63,064 bases of DNA from Ruminococcus sp. (GTDB lineage: Bacteria > Bacillota > Clostridia > Oscillospirales > Ruminococcaceae): the NCBI GenBank assembly GCA_017475555.1, contig JAFVFL010000018.1, forward strand, positions 1 to 63,064. Reading direction: 5' to 3'. The position numbers were made by a program, and so were the translations under genes. This document shows positions 37,101 to 45,121 of this stretch, one piece after another. The notes under the pieces were generated by a model that saw nothing but the letters and a program-made list of their open reading frames with translations, did not search any database and was not told the DNA's origin. Position 1 is the first letter of the stretch. Every line of letters starts with the position of its first letter.

Positions 37101-37693
37101 ACAGCGAGCTTGCACAGTTCACAGCCGGAGCAGACGTTACAGTATATGTTGCCGTAGACAACAGAGTAACAGCTTCACCGGAGTGGCTCTCAGGCTACAC
37201 AAAGACCGATCTCACAGCTGTTTCGAGCAATGAAGTTACATTCGTTCTCTACAGCAAGGAATACAAGCAGGGCGAGACGGTAGTTCTCGGCACAAACGGA
37301 CAGTCTGCCGGAGCAGTAGGCTACACGGTATTCGTACAGTCAGATGAGACAGTTGATCCTGTAACAACAGCACCGGTCACAACGACTGCACCTGTTGAGA
37401 CAACTACTACAGCAGCTACGACAGCTGCGGCTACGACAGCACCTGAGGAGACTACAACAACATCGGGAACGGTGGTCTATGGCGACGCAAACGAGGACGG
37501 CAAGGTAAATATGGCGGACGCAGTAGCAGTTCTCCAGTATCTTGCAAACAGCGGCAAATACCCTCTCACTCCGCAGGGGCTTGACAATGCGGACGTATAC
37601 AACAGAGGTGACAGTGTCACCGGTCTGGACGCAATTTCCATACAGAAGAAGGACGCAGGAGCTATCGACGCACTTCCTGAGTCATGGCTCTGA
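34121..37693 (+). CDS. Dockerin-bearing rhamnogalacturonan lyase (PL11), modular
   Basis: A 1190-residue secreted enzyme that cleaves the rhamnogalacturonan I backbone of pectin by beta-elimination. Signal peptide: about residues 1-36, cut near ASA. PL11 domain: about 37-635, a beta-propeller with Ca-binding DGDGQYE, DLDGKAE and DVDGDGKQE motifs, as in YesW/YesX. Ricin-type beta-trefoil: about 641-785, with repeated QxW-like motifs (DIWQV, DQKWVL). Two similar modules follow (about 786-928 and 929-1072), each with VGG.VFGDR, a TACDSK block and a closing YTVF; these are likely uncharacterised carbohydrate-binding modules. A Thr-rich linker (1073-1115) leads to a type I dockerin (about 1119-1180) with GDANEDGKVNMAD and a second, weaker loop. 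AGGAGG precedes ATG 34121. Confidence 0.9.
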   Translation: MGKLFRRFAAAAASAAVCASTALSVVPASQLTASAIVNKQSDNVLEYLDRGICAINTGSGMLVSWRWLGNDSDSATFKLYRDGNLIYTSEGTGSTCYLDTAGNSSSKYRVDTYSGSTLTGSENCTLISNNAYFDIPTSAPGSGYTPNDMSVGDIDGDGQYELFLKWDPSNSKDNSQKGKTDPVYIDCIRLDGTRVWRINLGINIRAGAHYTQFFVADFDLDGKAEMCCKTADGTVDGKGNVIGDSSKDYRNSNGYVLSGPEYYTLFDGATGAALDTIDYKPGRGTVKNWGDSYGGRCDRFWGSVAYVDGVHPCVITGRGYYTRMTATAYKVENKKLVEMWAFDTGNSSSAAGYGDGNHNSMPADVDGDGKQEICTGAAIIDDNGQLFYTTGQGHGDALHVADLDPTNPGIEVWICHEEKKSGYGVTLYDADQKKILYHQNGAGDTGRCAADNVWAQNPGAECWGNKLSDNSMPVVDTKGNVLSCRRPAINFFIYWDGDLEREILDGYTDSPATITSMNEKGTLDTILTTTGYYTCNTTKGTPCLSADIFGDWREELIVRAADSKSVRIFCTPYDTDYRITTLMHDAQYRMQVSAEQTAYNQPPHPSFFIGTGYDLPQRCDYNVLGATSIKGKPGAVIDEAHKYKIKNVNSGLYLEAADGVAANGTNVQQGNTESADIWQVESAGSGYYYIYYYDESGSKTYCLDLSYGETDNGTNIGIWGNDNSDARMFKFVDNGDGTYTICTKSTGDESCIGVTGASKDSGANVVQWACNDSNDQKWVLEVKVLPIDGALFKQLLVKDTDNYIDWKIEPSVGIGGEVFGDRTFTYTELPAEFAGCESIQTACDSKNASGDLAEFTAGADMYAYVLLDQRNTGNPAWLSSWTATGQTAKSDNDVTYVVYRKQLAAGESVTLGNNGMTGTVVNYTVFGKVLPSSGKYVLSLDVEDNANSSKWSIRDSVSVGGLVFGDRDVVYTALPDAVSGAEYIETACDSKFADSELAQFTAGADVTVYVAVDNRVTASPEWLSGYTKTDLTAVSSNEVTFVLYSKEYKQGETVVLGTNGQSAGAVGYTVFVQSDETVDPVTTAPVTTTAPVETTTTAATTAAATTAPEETTTTSGTVVYGDANEDGKVNMADAVAVLQYLANSGKYPLTPQGLDNADVYNRGDSVTGLDAISIQKKDAGAIDALPESWL

Positions 37694-37726
37694 TCCTTCT
37701 CTGAACCCTCTTATATTACCCTCCCG

Positions 37727-37758
37727 GAAAGGCTCTCCAATAGGCAGGAGAGCCTTTC
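37727..37758 (+). terminator. Terminator of pectin lyase gene
   Basis: GAAAGGCTCTCC pairs with GGAGAGCCTTTC, followed by TTTT within a few bases. Confidence 0.85.
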
Positions 37759-37806
37759 TTTTGCTGTACTGAAACATTTTGCAGACCGGCTGCTGCTCCG
37801 GAAAGC

Positions 37807-37837
37807 AAAAAGGGGACGCCTGAGCGTCCCCCTTTTT
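37807..37837. terminator. Bidirectional terminator
   Basis: GGGGACGC pairs with GCGTCCCC around CTGA, flanked by AAAAA and TTTTT. Its arms share GGGGACGC with the dispersed hairpin family, but the loop differs. Confidence 0.88.
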
Positions 37838-37855
37838 CATCGTTTATTCAGATAC

Positions 37856-39814
37856 TCATGCCTTGCGAAGATAGCGTGAGGTGCGTTTTTTCTTCTTCTG
37901 CTCGTACATTATCTCGTCAGCTCTCGTGATGAGCGTGAACAGCTTTACGTCCGGGTCTATCTCCGTAACGATAGTGCCTATGCTCGCAGCGACCTCATAC
38001 GGCTTGTGGATTATCTGGTTTATAGCGTTTATCCTGTTCATGAAGCTCCTCTCAAGCGGCTCGATATCGTCCTCAGAAGCGTTTGCCCCGAAGATTATAA
38101 ATTCATCGCCGCCGAACCTTGCACAGATACGTCCGTCCGTGCAGCAATCGCTGATGACCGCCGCAAGCCGCTGGAGTGCAAAATCGCCCTCCTTATGCCC
38201 GTAGCTGTCGTTTATGAGCTTCAGCCCGTCCATATCAATGAAGGATATGAGTATCTTCTCTCCCCTGTCGGCACACTGCTTGAACATCTTGTCAGCCGTG
38301 CGTATAAAGCCGTTGCGGTTGAAGATATTGCACAGCTGATCGGTGACATAAAGCCGCTCAAGGTCGGTGTTTGCACTTTCGAGGCGGACGAGCTTGCGGA
38401 TATTCTCGATAGAGTTGCTTATGTTCATCATAAGGGTGTGGCACAGCATACTCTTCAGCGGAAAATCGCTGTTCGTGATGATGTAGTATCCAAGGCATCT
38501 CTCACGGAAGTGCAGCGGCAGGAAATAGCTCACATTGCCGCCGGTCGTGAGCGTCACAGGGTACATATCCGAGCTCTGGAAGCCAGCGACCTCCGATATC
38601 TCGCCGTTTTTCCACACCAGCGGAGCGGACATGGTACGTGTATAGCCGTAGATCTGGTAATCGTCCTGAGCACCTGCCCAGCTGCCGGGATATGCACTGT
38701 CCCACTCGGAGCACAGGCATATGCAGCACATCTCACAGTGCAGCTCCTTGACGAATCTGCCGATTATCTCAAGCTCCTCGCCGGCAGTCTCAGCCTCGGC
38801 GAGCTCTGTTGTTATGTGGTTGAGGAACGATATATCGTCCCGGCAGCTGTTGATGATATTGTACATATCCTTTCTGAAGCTGCGTGCGTCCTCGTCTGAA
38901 TGGCTGTTGCAGCCGCAGCTCTCGGTAAACACCGGTGCAGCACTGAGGACAGTCTCCACAGGCTCAGACGAACCACGGATACGGCTGAGTACAGCCTTGC
39001 AGGCGTCATATCCGGCTTCATTCAGAGGGCGTGACACCGTGGTGAGAGCCGGGCTGTGGTGGCGGGCGTTGTTTATGTTGTCAAAGCCGGTGACTATTAT
39101 ATCTCCCGGCACGGAAAATCCGCTCCTTTGCAGCTCATCAGCAGCAGCAAGAGCCATTGCGTCATTTGCACAGATAACTGCGTCCGGCTTGGGCATACCT
39201 GAGTCAAGGAACGCTCTTACGCCCTTTCTGCCGTCTACCGCACGGAATTCACCGAAGTAGATACGCCGTGCGTCCGGGGTTATGCCGCACTCGTCCATGA
39301 CCGAGAGGAAGGCATTATATCTGTCCTCAGCCTCCGGATTGGCAAGCGGGCCGGATATGTAGTTTATCAGCCTTGCACTATGCTCGTTCACGACATGGCG
39401 TATAACCTCCTTCATGGGGGTGATGTTGTCGATGCTTATGTTAATAAATTCCGGATAGTCGTCGCAGTCGAGCACCGCAGCGGGCAGCCCGGATTCTATC
39501 GCATTGCGGATTATCCGGTTTTTCTCAGCCGGGTCGCTGATGGTATTGGTCATGAGTATCAGCCCGTCGAAGAAGCTGTAGTTTATCAGGCTGTAGATGT
39601 TGTATTCGCCGACGTCGAAGCCCTTGTTGGAGATAACGCCGCCGAATGCAGAAAACACCGATATATTGACGCTTTCCTCTCTTGCACACGAAATTATCCC
39701 CTCGATCACGCCGTTCTGGTATTCCTCGTCGATACCTGCAACTATGACGGCGATATTGATCATTCCGCCGCCGGGAGTATTTTTTCGGGTCTTAAAGTTA
39801 TCCTGTCCGTTCAT
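37856..39814 (-). CDS. LacI-type sugar sensor fused to intact GGDEF diguanylate cyclase domain
   Basis: A 652-residue soluble protein with no membrane segment. Residues about 18-305 form a LacI/RbsB-like binding fold (INIAVIVAGIDEEYQNGVIEG; DAVICANDAMALAAADEL; IVTGFDNINNARHHSP). SCGC (about 303) ends it. A GAF-like region (about 320-480) follows, then a GGDEF domain (about 490-645) with GGDEF at residues 568-572. The usual RxxD product-inhibition site before it is missing. It should make cyclic di-GMP in response to an intracellular sugar. It is convergent with the lyase gene and paralogous to the AraC-type regulator at 31564-33825. ATG 39814 follows GTGAGGCGA. Confidence 0.85.
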   Translation of the reverse strand: MNGQDNFKTRKNTPGGGMINIAVIVAGIDEEYQNGVIEGIISCAREESVNISVFSAFGGVISNKGFDVGEYNIYSLINYSFFDGLILMTNTISDPAEKNRIIRNAIESGLPAAVLDCDDYPEFINISIDNITPMKEVIRHVVNEHSARLINYISGPLANPEAEDRYNAFLSVMDECGITPDARRIYFGEFRAVDGRKGVRAFLDSGMPKPDAVICANDAMALAAADELQRSGFSVPGDIIVTGFDNINNARHHSPALTTVSRPLNEAGYDACKAVLSRIRGSSEPVETVLSAAPVFTESCGCNSHSDEDARSFRKDMYNIINSCRDDISFLNHITTELAEAETAGEELEIIGRFVKELHCEMCCICLCSEWDSAYPGSWAGAQDDYQIYGYTRTMSAPLVWKNGEISEVAGFQSSDMYPVTLTTGGNVSYFLPLHFRERCLGYYIITNSDFPLKSMLCHTLMMNISNSIENIRKLVRLESANTDLERLYVTDQLCNIFNRNGFIRTADKMFKQCADRGEKILISFIDMDGLKLINDSYGHKEGDFALQRLAAVISDCCTDGRICARFGGDEFIIFGANASEDDIEPLERSFMNRINAINQIIHKPYEVAASIGTIVTEIDPDVKLFTLITRADEIMYEQKKKKRTSRYLRKA

Positions 39815-39869
39815 ATTCTTTATCGCCTCACATGAAACAAATAAACTGAGATAAAAAAACTGTTTGAGG

Positions 39870-39901
39870 CAGTCCGCAGCACGATAGTGCTATACAGACT
39901 G
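39870..39901 (-). other. Hairpin at the 5' end of the LacI-GGDEF transcript
   Basis: CAGTC pairs with GACTG and AGCAC with GTGCT, with internal loops. The predicted transcript start is near 39900, so the hairpin is the first element of the leader. On the transcript it is followed after about ten bases by a run of seven U (39853-39859). Confidence 0.45.
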
Positions 39902-39906
39902 TTCCA

Positions 39907-39935
39907 TTTATAATTATATCATATTTTTTCGTCAA
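39907..39935 (-). promoter_or_regulatory. Promoter of LacI-GGDEF gene
   Basis: On the reverse strand TTGACG (39930-39935), 17-bp spacer, TATAAA (39907-39912). Confidence 0.65.
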
Positions 39936-40052
39936 AGTGAATAGTATTGGAAAATTTTCCGTAGAATTTCAGCTGTTTTTCACATTGGTTTTTATGCAAT
40001 TCCGACAAACTGCACTAAAATACCACTATTCCACAGAAAATTTATATGATTC

Positions 40053-40081
40053 TTGACATCGTGCTTTATCTGTGCTATACT
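40053..40081 (+). promoter_or_regulatory. Promoter of hpt-permease operon
   Basis: TTGACA (40053-40058), 17-bp spacer, TATACT (40076-40081). Confidence 0.8.
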
Positions 40082-40145
40082 ATAATTACACGATTTACAC
40101 GTAAATTACACATATTTATCACATATCACAAGGGAGGACGGTAAT

Positions 40146-40727
40146 ATGCAGCTTGATACGGAGCAGTACCGGAATGGTATCAGGAGAGTCCTGATAAACC
40201 CGGAGCAGATAAGGGAAAAAATAATTCAGGCAGGCAAGTACATCGACGGGCTTTATGACGGGACGCCGATACTTCTGGTGAGTATCCTCAAGGGGTCGTT
40301 CGTGTTCCTTGCCGACCTGTGCCGTGCGGTGACCGTGCCGTGTGAGGTCGGCTTCATGGCGGCAAAGAGCTACTACGAGGACACTCAGTCGGCGGGTATC
40401 GTCAGTATAACTATGGATCTCCAGCAGGAGATAAAGGACTATAACGTCGTTATCGTCGAGGATATCATCGACACAGGGCGGACACTGAACGACGTGCTGA
40501 AGCTGCTGCGTGCGAGGGAGCCGCATTCGCTCCATGTAGTCACTCTTCTGGACAAGCCGAGCAGGCGTATCGTTGAGCTGAGGGCAGACCTCTCACTTTT
40601 TGAGATAGAGGACTATTTTGTTATAGGATATGGTCTGGATTACGGCGAATACTACCGGAATCTGCCGTATATCGCAGAGTGTGACCCGAAAAAAATAAAA
40701 TCAACAGGAGCTGAGAAAAATGCTTGA
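40146..40727 (+). CDS. hpt: Hypoxanthine phosphoribosyltransferase
   Basis: Salvages hypoxanthine and guanine to IMP and GMP using PRPP. The 193-residue protein shows LLVSILKGSFVFLADL, the VVIVEDIIDTGRTL PRPP-binding motif (about residues 99-112) and LLDKPSRR. Its length is slightly above the usual 175-185. AGGGAGGACGGTAAT precedes the ATG. The gene overlaps the purine permease gene by 8 bp, so import and salvage are coupled. Confidence 0.94.
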   Translation: MQLDTEQYRNGIRRVLINPEQIREKIIQAGKYIDGLYDGTPILLVSILKGSFVFLADLCRAVTVPCEVGFMAAKSYYEDTQSAGIVSITMDLQQEIKDYNVVIVEDIIDTGRTLNDVLKLLRAREPHSLHVVTLLDKPSRRIVELRADLSLFEIEDYFVIGYGLDYGEYYRNLPYIAECDPKKIKSTGAEKNA

Positions 40728-42081
40728 AAAGATGTTTAAGCTGAAGGAAAACAAGACTACGGTGAAGACGGAGCTTGCTGCCGGTCTGACGACGTTCATG
40801 ACTATGGCGTACATACTTGCCGTCAATCCGAGTGTACTATCCGCTGCCGGAATGGACTCTACAGCGGTACTGCTTGCAACGTGCCTTGCCTCGTTCATAG
40901 GTACTGCGTGCATGGCGTTCATGGCGAATCTGCCGTTCGCACTCTCTGCCGGAATGGGGCTGAATGCCTACATGGCGTACACGGTCTGCGGTGTTATGGG
41001 ATATCCGTGGCAGGTCGCACTTCTTGCGGTGTTCATTGAGGGTATTATTTTTATCGTCCTCTCGCTCACCAATGTCCGTGAGGCGATATTCAATTCAATA
41101 CCGCTTTCGCTCAAGAGAGCCGTTTCTGTCGGTATCGGTCTGTTCATCGCCTTCATAGGTCTGCAAAACGCCGGACTTGCCGTAGATTCGGCAACTCTTG
41201 TGTCGCTCGTGAGCTTCCGTGAGAGCTTTTCGACCTCCGGTATATGTGCTCTGCTTGCGGTCATCGGAGTGCTGCTGACTGCGGTGCTGTACATAAAGAA
41301 GGTGCCCGGCTCAATACTCATCGGCATAATCGCAACGTGGCTTCTCGGCATACTCTGCCAGCTTGCCGGGATATACCAGCTCGACCCGGATAACGGCTAT
41401 TATTCGCTGATACCGGGCTTCAGAATGACAGACTTCTCAAGGCTCGGTGATACCTTTGGTCAGTGCTTCAAGGTGGATTTCAGCAATGTCGGCGTGTTCA
41501 ATTTCATAGTCGTCATATTCTCGTTCCTGTTCGTTGACCTGTTTGATACGCTCGGAACTCTCATCGGAGTTGCGACAAAGGCGGATATGCTCGACAAGGA
41601 CGGCAGACTCCCCAGAATAAAGCCCGCACTTCTTGCGGACGCAGTTGCTACCTCAGCCGGAGCAGTCCTCGGAACATCTACCACCACAACGTTCGTTGAG
41701 TCCTCCGCAGGAGTTGCAGCCGGAGGAAGAACAGGACTTACCTCACTCACAACGGCAGTGCTTTTCCTGCTTTCAATGCTTTTCGCACCGATATTCACAG
41801 CTATCCCGTCGTTTGCTACGGCTCCTGCGCTTATCATAGTCGGATTCCTGATGTTCAGCACGATCACGGAGATAAAGTTCAGTGACGGAAACTACACCTC
41901 AGCGATACCGGCGTACCTGTGCATTATCGCAATGCCGCTGTTCTACAGCATATCTGAGGGTATCTCGCTCGGCGTTATATCATATGTCGTGATAAATCTC
42001 GTATGCGGAAAGAGGAGCAAGATAAACCCGATAATGTATGTTCTTGCGGTACTTTTTGTACTGAAATATATTTTCCTCTGA
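40720..42081 (+). CDS. NCS2/AzgA-type purine base permease
   Basis: A 453-residue proton-linked permease for hypoxanthine, guanine or adenine, with 12-13 helices. AGLTTFMTMAYILAVNPSVLSAAG and LPFALSAGMGLNAYMAYTV are family hallmarks of the AzgA (PbuG/PbuO) branch; FLFVDLFDTLGTLIGVA and TTTFVESSAGVAAGGRTGLTSL follow. GGAG precedes ATG 40720 within the end of hpt. The genomic link with hpt supports hypoxanthine/guanine as substrate. It ends 6 bp before the dispersed hairpin. Confidence 0.92.
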   Translation: MLEKMFKLKENKTTVKTELAAGLTTFMTMAYILAVNPSVLSAAGMDSTAVLLATCLASFIGTACMAFMANLPFALSAGMGLNAYMAYTVCGVMGYPWQVALLAVFIEGIIFIVLSLTNVREAIFNSIPLSLKRAVSVGIGLFIAFIGLQNAGLAVDSATLVSLVSFRESFSTSGICALLAVIGVLLTAVLYIKKVPGSILIGIIATWLLGILCQLAGIYQLDPDNGYYSLIPGFRMTDFSRLGDTFGQCFKVDFSNVGVFNFIVVIFSFLFVDLFDTLGTLIGVATKADMLDKDGRLPRIKPALLADAVATSAGAVLGTSTTTTFVESSAGVAAGGRTGLTSLTTAVLFLLSMLFAPIFTAIPSFATAPALIIVGFLMFSTITEIKFSDGNYTSAIPAYLCIIAMPLFYSISEGISLGVISYVVINLVCGKRSKINPIMYVLAVLFVLKYIFL

Positions 42082-42087
42082 TTTTTT

Positions 42088-42116
42088 GGGGACACCCTGC
42101 ACGAAAGGGTGTCCCC
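42088..42116. repeat. Dispersed GGGGACRCCC hairpin, copy 2
   Basis: GGGGACACCC pairs with GGGTGTCCCC around TGCACGAAA. Compared with the other two copies the seventh pair is A-T instead of G-C, changed in both arms, so pairing is kept. Confidence 0.8.
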
Positions 42117-42141
42117 TTGTGTTTTATGATGAATGAAAAAA

Positions 42142-42170
42142 GCTCCGGATCGCACGACCCGGAGCCTTTT
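42142..42170. terminator. Bidirectional terminator between permease and PEPCK genes
   Basis: GCTCCGG (42142-42148) pairs with CCGGAGC (42159-42165), with an A-run before and CTTTT after. Confidence 0.8.
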
Positions 42171-42193
42171 GCAGTTATTGGTTATCTATGCCT

Positions 42194-44011
42194 TTACTTA
42201 TTGAGATTTGCCTCGATCTTGTCGAGCTGAGCGTAAAGTGCAGCCGGAACGTTGCCGCCCTTAGCAGCGATGTCCTCGTCATAGTACCTTCTCATCTCAG
42301 CGATCTCCTTAGTCCACTCGTCCTTGTTTACACTGAGGAGAGTGTCAAGAGCTGCGTCGGAAACCTCGTCCTCGATGCCCTCTATGTTGATATCCTCCTT
42401 CTTCGGGAGATATCCGATAGCTGTCTCAACAGCGTCTACCTCGCCGGAAACTCTCTTGAGTATCCAGTCAAGCACACGCATATTGTCGCCGAATCCGGGC
42501 CAGAGGAAGTTGCCCTCATCGTCAGTCCTGAACCAGTTTACATTGAATATCTTCGGAGCCTTGTCGCCGAGGATATCGCCCATCTCAAGCCAGTGTGCCC
42601 AGTAGTCGCCGACGTTGTAGCCTATGAACGGCTTCATAGCCATCGGGTCGTGACGGAGAACGCCTACAGCACCTGTTGCAGCAGCGGTTGTCTCAGAGGA
42701 AACAGCTGAGCCGAGGTAAGTACCGTGTGTCCAGTCGAACGACTGATATACCAGCGGAGCAGTTGTAGCTCTTCTTCCGCCGAAGATTATAGCTGATATC
42801 GGAACGCCCTCAGGGTTGTTGAACTCAGGAGAGATGCACGGGCAGTTCTGAGCAGGAGCGGTGAAGCGTGAGTTGGGGTGAGCGAGGTTCTTGCCCTCAG
42901 CCTTCCATGCCTCTCCGTCAACCTTCTGACCTGTCCACTCAGTAGCGTCCTTAGGCGGGTTCTTTGTGAGCTTCTCCCACCACGGAGTATTGTCAGAGTT
43001 GTCAAGAGCAACGTTGGTGAATATAGCACCCTGCTTTGTACAAGCAAGAGCGTTGTAGTTGGACTTCTCGTTAGTACCGGGAGCAACGCCAAAGAAGCCG
43101 TTCTCAGGGTTGATAGCGTAGAGTCTGCCGTCCTTGCCGGGCTTCATCCATGCGATATCATCACCTACAGTAAATACCTCATAGCCGTTCTTCTTGTAGC
43201 CCTCCGGAGGAATGAGCATAGCAAGGTTGGTCTTTCCGCAGGCTGACGGGAAAGCAGCTGTAACGTACTTGACATCGCCCTTGGGAGTCTTTACGCCGAG
43301 GATAAGCATATGCTCAGCCATCCAGCCCTCGTTTCTGCCCTGTACGGAAGCGATACGCAGAGCGAAGCACTTCTTGCCGAGCAGTACGTTTCCGCCGTAA
43401 GCGGAGTTGATAGACCAGATCGTATTCTCCTCAGGGAACTGAACGATATATCTCTTCTCAGGGTCAACATCAGCCTTTGAGTGCAGACCTCTTACGAAAT
43501 CGTCTGAGGTATCGCCGAGGTTCTCGAAAGCCTGAACGCCCATTCTTGTCATGATGTTCATGTTGAGAACGACGTAGATAGAGTCGGTCACCTCAACGCC
43601 TACCTTAGCGAGAGGAGAGCCTATCGGGCCCATAGAATAGGGGATAACGTACATTGTTCTGCCCTTCATTACTCCGTCGTACATAGGAGTAAGGAGAGCC
43701 TTCATCTCAGCCGGAGCCATCCAGTTGTTGGTCGGGCCGGCGTCCTTCTTATCAACGGAGCAGATGAATGTTCTGTCCTCAACACGGGCAACGTCGTTAG
43801 CGCGTGTGCGGTGGTAGAGGCAGTTGGGGTACTTCTCAGGGTTGAGCTTGTACATTTTGTCCCAGCTGTCGTCAGGGAGAGAAGTTACCTCCTCAGTAAG
43901 AGCGTCGAGCTGCTCCTTTGAGCCGTCTATCCAGACAACATTATCAGGCTTGCAAAGAGCGATCATCTCATCGACCCACTTGTTTACGTTCGGGTTCTTA
44001 GTCAGTGACAT
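42194..44011 (-). CDS. pckG: Phosphoenolpyruvate carboxykinase (GTP)
   Basis: Interconverts oxaloacetate + GTP and PEP + CO2 + GDP. In anaerobic fibre degraders it often runs toward oxaloacetate, fixing CO2 for succinate or amino acids. The 605-residue protein has the GTP-type blocks: AFPSACGKTNLAML (P-loop with the reactive Cys, about residue 270), VGDDIAWMK (metal-binding), GRRATTAPLVYQSFDW (about 417). The open frame extends 24 codons further, but AGGAGG 9 nt before 44011 and the MSLTKNPNVNKWVDEM start fit the family. It has its own promoter and stands alone. Confidence 0.95.
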   Translation of the reverse strand: MSLTKNPNVNKWVDEMIALCKPDNVVWIDGSKEQLDALTEEVTSLPDDSWDKMYKLNPEKYPNCLYHRTRANDVARVEDRTFICSVDKKDAGPTNNWMAPAEMKALLTPMYDGVMKGRTMYVIPYSMGPIGSPLAKVGVEVTDSIYVVLNMNIMTRMGVQAFENLGDTSDDFVRGLHSKADVDPEKRYIVQFPEENTIWSINSAYGGNVLLGKKCFALRIASVQGRNEGWMAEHMLILGVKTPKGDVKYVTAAFPSACGKTNLAMLIPPEGYKKNGYEVFTVGDDIAWMKPGKDGRLYAINPENGFFGVAPGTNEKSNYNALACTKQGAIFTNVALDNSDNTPWWEKLTKNPPKDATEWTGQKVDGEAWKAEGKNLAHPNSRFTAPAQNCPCISPEFNNPEGVPISAIIFGGRRATTAPLVYQSFDWTHGTYLGSAVSSETTAAATGAVGVLRHDPMAMKPFIGYNVGDYWAHWLEMGDILGDKAPKIFNVNWFRTDDEGNFLWPGFGDNMRVLDWILKRVSGEVDAVETAIGYLPKKEDINIEGIEDEVSDAALDTLLSVNKDEWTKEIAEMRRYYDEDIAAKGGNVPAALYAQLDKIEANLNK

Positions 44012-44134
44012 GGTGGTGTACCTCCTGTAAAAAATTTCACTTTCCGGAACAGAATGCCGGCATACAGCACAGCGGCAGAGCATTCCGGAGCGATGTCAGA
44101 AAAATACGGGAATAACGAACTTTCCTCACATATT

Positions 44135-44163
44135 ATTATATACAATTTTTGTCAAGCTGTCAA
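44135..44163 (-). promoter_or_regulatory. Consensus promoter of pckG
   Basis: On the reverse strand TTGACA (44158-44163), 17-bp spacer, TATAAT (44135-44140). The leader is about 115 nt. Confidence 0.82.
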
Positions 44164-44433
44164 TAGTGAAAATGATATTTTTTTGACATAGGGCTATGCA
44201 AAAATGAACGCCGGTCATTTTTACTTGCTCTGCCTTGTTTTTATTTTGTTAATGATCTGATAATAAATATTTAAAGCTTTGTTGTCAAATCATACAATTC
44301 GGGGCTGTAAAGATTGTTGAAATAGCAGAAAATCGGCGGTGAGGATAATTTTATTGAAGATTCTGCTTGAAATCTGTGCAAATTGTGGTATAATAAAATG
44401 TAAGAAAAGGTATATACAAAGGGGGAATCACCA
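44164..44433. other. Rest of the pckG / cytidylate-kinase-like intergenic region
   Basis: AT-rich and without a gene. The only element seen is the forward promoter at 44367-44394 (TTGAAA, 16-bp spacer, TATAAT), about 30 bp before the GGGGG ribosome-binding site of the next gene. Confidence 0.6.
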
Positions 44434-45066
44434 GTGGGCAGACCAAAGAAGCCTATCATCACGATAGAGCGTCAGTACGGCAGCGGCGGAAGCATAATCG
44501 GAAAGCTTACGGCTGAAAAGCTTGGCATTAATTATTACAATCGTCAGATACTTGAAATGACTGCGGAAAGATGCGGCATATCGGCTGAGCACCTTGAATC
44601 TGCCGAGGAGAGCGTTCCTACGAGCTTTCTTTATTCGCTTCTTCTCTCGTCCAATCCGGCACGGTCGCTGGAGGATAATCTTCCTCTGTCCGATAAGGTA
44701 TTTCTCATGGAGAGCAATATCATAACCGAGATAGCTGAGAGGGAGAAGAGCTTCGTGCTTGTCGGCAGGTGCGGAAGCTATATCCTTGAGGATAAGGGCT
44801 GCTTCAGCGTGTATATCTACGCTCCTAAGGAGGAAAGGGTACGCCGGGCTGTGGAGCAGTACGGCATATCCGAAAGCAAGGCGGACAGTATCATGCGTAA
44901 GGCAGACAAGCGGCGTGAGACGTTTTTCAATGTCAATACAGGAAGAACGTGGCAGGACAAGGATCAGTATACGCTGTGCATAAACAGTGCCGATCTGAGC
45001 GACGAGGTATGTGCGGAGCTGATAGTGCGTGCGTACAAGGAGTACAATGCCGTCGCTGACGAGTAA
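44434..45066 (+). CDS. Cytidylate-kinase-like family protein
   Basis: A 210-residue P-loop protein of the group annotated as cytidylate kinase-like (Cytidylate_kin2). ITIERQYGSGGSIIGKLTAEKLG (the glycine-rich part is a P-loop variant) is followed by NYYNRQILEM, and VLVGRCGSYIL (about residue 109) and YIYAPKEERVRRAV follow in order. It is distinct from the true Cmk; the biological substrate is not established. The start is GTG 44434, after GGGGGAATCACCA. It is a single gene with two terminators behind it. Confidence 0.85.
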   Translation: MGRPKKPIITIERQYGSGGSIIGKLTAEKLGINYYNRQILEMTAERCGISAEHLESAEESVPTSFLYSLLLSSNPARSLEDNLPLSDKVFLMESNIITEIAEREKSFVLVGRCGSYILEDKGCFSVYIYAPKEERVRRAVEQYGISESKADSIMRKADKRRETFFNVNTGRTWQDKDQYTLCINSADLSDEVCAELIVRAYKEYNAVADE

Positions 45067-45121
45067 CAGTGATAACAGGCGGTGCGGGGGTGCCGGGCAT
45101 TCCCGCAGCCGTGCGGAGCAC

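Larger units (their letters stand above)
39815..40145. other. Divergent intergenic region, LacI-GGDEF / hpt
   Basis: This 331-bp AT-rich region holds the reverse leader hairpin and promoter (39870-39935), the ATAGTATTG motif (39941-39949) and the hpt promoter (40053-40081). No gene was seen. Confidence 0.6.

Noticed and set aside
38006..38899. 297-codon forward frame within the LacI-GGDEF gene
   Set aside because: Antisense to a gene with an intact GGDEF motif and a ligand-binding fold.
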